A stretch of DNA of 64,000 bases from Flavobacteriales bacterium (lineage in GTDB: Bacteria; Bacteroidota; Bacteroidia; Flavobacteriales_E; Vicingaceae), in assembly GCA_002706365.1 (NCBI GenBank), contig PALM01000032.1, positions 124,001 to 188,000 of the forward strand, given 5' to 3'. The translations under genes and the position numbers were made by a program. Positions 63,307 to 64,000 of this stretch are shown one piece after another (position 1 is the first letter of the stretch; each line of letters begins with the position of its first letter). The notes under the pieces are model-generated. The model ran no database searches. It was not told the origin of the DNA and saw nothing but the letters and a program-made list of their open reading frames with translations.

Positions 63307-64000
63307 TTAATCCAGCATACCGGCAAGTACAAAAGGAAGCTTCTTGAACACAAGCTCTCCCGAAGGATGAAAAGCTTCAAAAGTCAATAAATAGATACCA
63401 ATTGGTGCATTTGATCCGCTGTCGTCAATCCCATCCCAGAGAAATGTACCTTCAATGGATAGCAATTCATTGTTGAGTAGTTTCTTTATCCTCCTTCCTT
63501 TTGAATCTAGTACTTCAATGGTTCCGACGAAACCTGGCTGCTCAAACTCATAGTCGAGAAAAAGAAGATCTTGAAAGCCATCATTATCGGGTGAGAAGAC
63601 CTTATCTCTAAACCCTATGACCGCATTATTTGCTTTGGGAGAACGCTGAGAATTTGGGAGTGTTGGTGTGGCAAAGTTCACTTGTTCTGAAGCAGAGAAG
63701 AAATTATCTGCAACAGCCTCACTAAATGGATCAAGTCTTTCAAGCGATACGCCATCAAAGCTGCTGAGAAGCTGAAAATGCATATCCTCATTATAATGAA
63801 AGTGCTCAATGAGTTGTTTCTTCTGATTTCCAAGATAAAATTGCCCTTCTTCATTGGGAAAAGAGGGTAGATCGAATTCAATCAAATGATTAGGTCGAAG
63901 ATTAGGATATTCCATTTGCAAGCGACTTGGATCATCGGTTAGGACCCAAAGTTCTGAGGGATGAAACAGCACTCCACTTGCTTCAACAATCTCCCATTCA
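63307..64000 (-). CDS. C-terminal part of a lamin-tail and FlgD-Ig-like secreted protein (partial)
   Basis: Truncated by the window edge: the frame stays open up to 63999 on the minus strand, so the real start lies outside. What is visible is the end of a lamin-tail-like domain (LFHPSELWVLTDDPS, followed by TPTLPNSQRSP), then a FlgD-Ig-like/gliding-associated domain: VFSPDNDGFQDLLFLDYEF, GTIEVLDSKGRRIKKL, FLWDGIDDSGSNAPIGIYLL. Such modules are common in secreted Bacteroidota proteins and some are T9SS cargo. The GTG at 63972 is only an internal codon. Confidence 0.85.
   Translation of the reverse strand, partial: EWEIVEASGVLFHPSELWVLTDDPSRLQMEYPNLRPNHLIEFDLPSFPNEEGQFYLGNQKKQLIEHFHYNEDMHFQLLSSFDGVSLERLDPFSEAVADNFFSASEQVNFATPTLPNSQRSPKANNAVIGFRDKVFSPDNDGFQDLLFLDYEFEQPGFVGTIEVLDSKGRRIKKLLNNELLSIEGTFLWDGIDDSGSNAPIGIYLLTFEAFHPSGELVFKKLPFVLAGMLD

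Noticed and set aside
1-64000. tRNA, rRNA, phage, transposase, toxin-antitoxin or restriction genes
   Set aside because: I looked through the gaps and the gene list and found none that could be supported; short or structured RNAs could still be missed without a covariance-model search.

Overview
The window is an AT-rich, gene-dense chromosomal segment of a member of the Bacteroidota, most likely a marine, carotenoid-making flavobacterium-like organism. The phylum call rests on several markers. There is a giant SprB-repeat adhesin with a type IX secretion (T9SS) type B C-terminal domain, followed directly by a PorP/SprF partner. GldH, an IPExxxVDY protein between rnc and pyk, and a DUF4270 lipoprotein are present. 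MetRS carries a fused tRNA-binding domain. Many genes are preceded by the Bacteroidetes -7 element TAnnTTTG. Family or genus cannot be fixed from the sequence. No rRNA, tRNA, CRISPR array, prophage or insertion sequence was seen.

Layout. 1-3081: EamA exporter and metG. 3333-13569: the 3103-residue SprB-like protein and its PorP/SprF partner, then thioredoxin. 13883-19054 (minus): polysaccharide deacetylase, radA, TPR protein, heptose-phosphate adenylyltransferase-like, UPF0104 membrane protein and panC, packed head to tail with 1-nt gaps or short overlaps. 19191-23208: stand-alone starch-synthase N-domain protein, DUF4270 lipoprotein and glmS. 23526-28432: TM2 protein, superoxide dismutase, acidic lipoprotein, S41 protease, dCMP deaminase, purN and an iodotyrosine-deiodinase-like nitroreductase. 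28502-32630: acpP, fabF, rnc, IPExxxVDY and pyk. 32741-46517: SpoIIE-type phosphatase, M42 peptidase, pheS, peptidyl-prolyl isomerase, cvpA, pgk, holB, ricT, gldH, PBP1A and scoA. 46671-60588: scoB runs into a block of envelope-glycan genes. 60646-64000: crtZ, DUF429, FeS-type photolyase and the end of a lamin-tail/FlgD-like secreted protein.

The most distinctive accessory block is 47321-60008. It holds five polytopic GT-C-like membrane proteins (one with a lipobox and a fascin-like N-terminal domain, the others in two paralogous pairs), two polyprenol-phosphate-sugar synthase-like GT2 enzymes, a membrane-anchored arylsulfotransferase-like propeller protein and a GH5-like lipoprotein. Together they suggest lipid-linked-sugar glycosylation of envelope or secreted polymers, possibly with sulfation and trimming. 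That system assignment is inference.

Three intergenic gaps (23209-23525, 34757-35214, 46518-46670) share a dispersed hairpin repeat: conserved outer arms around a stem whose sequence differs from copy to copy but always stays self-complementary. In one gap a copy lies inside another copy. Heptamer tandem repeats accompany the hairpins in two of the gaps. Other points of note: perfect co-occurrence of two extra cysteines in 11 of the 36 SprB repeats; a four-cysteine insertion in PBP1A; a photolyase whose four cysteines have the spacing of the FeS-BCP class; promoters that nearly abut start codons; and nine likely TTG starts.
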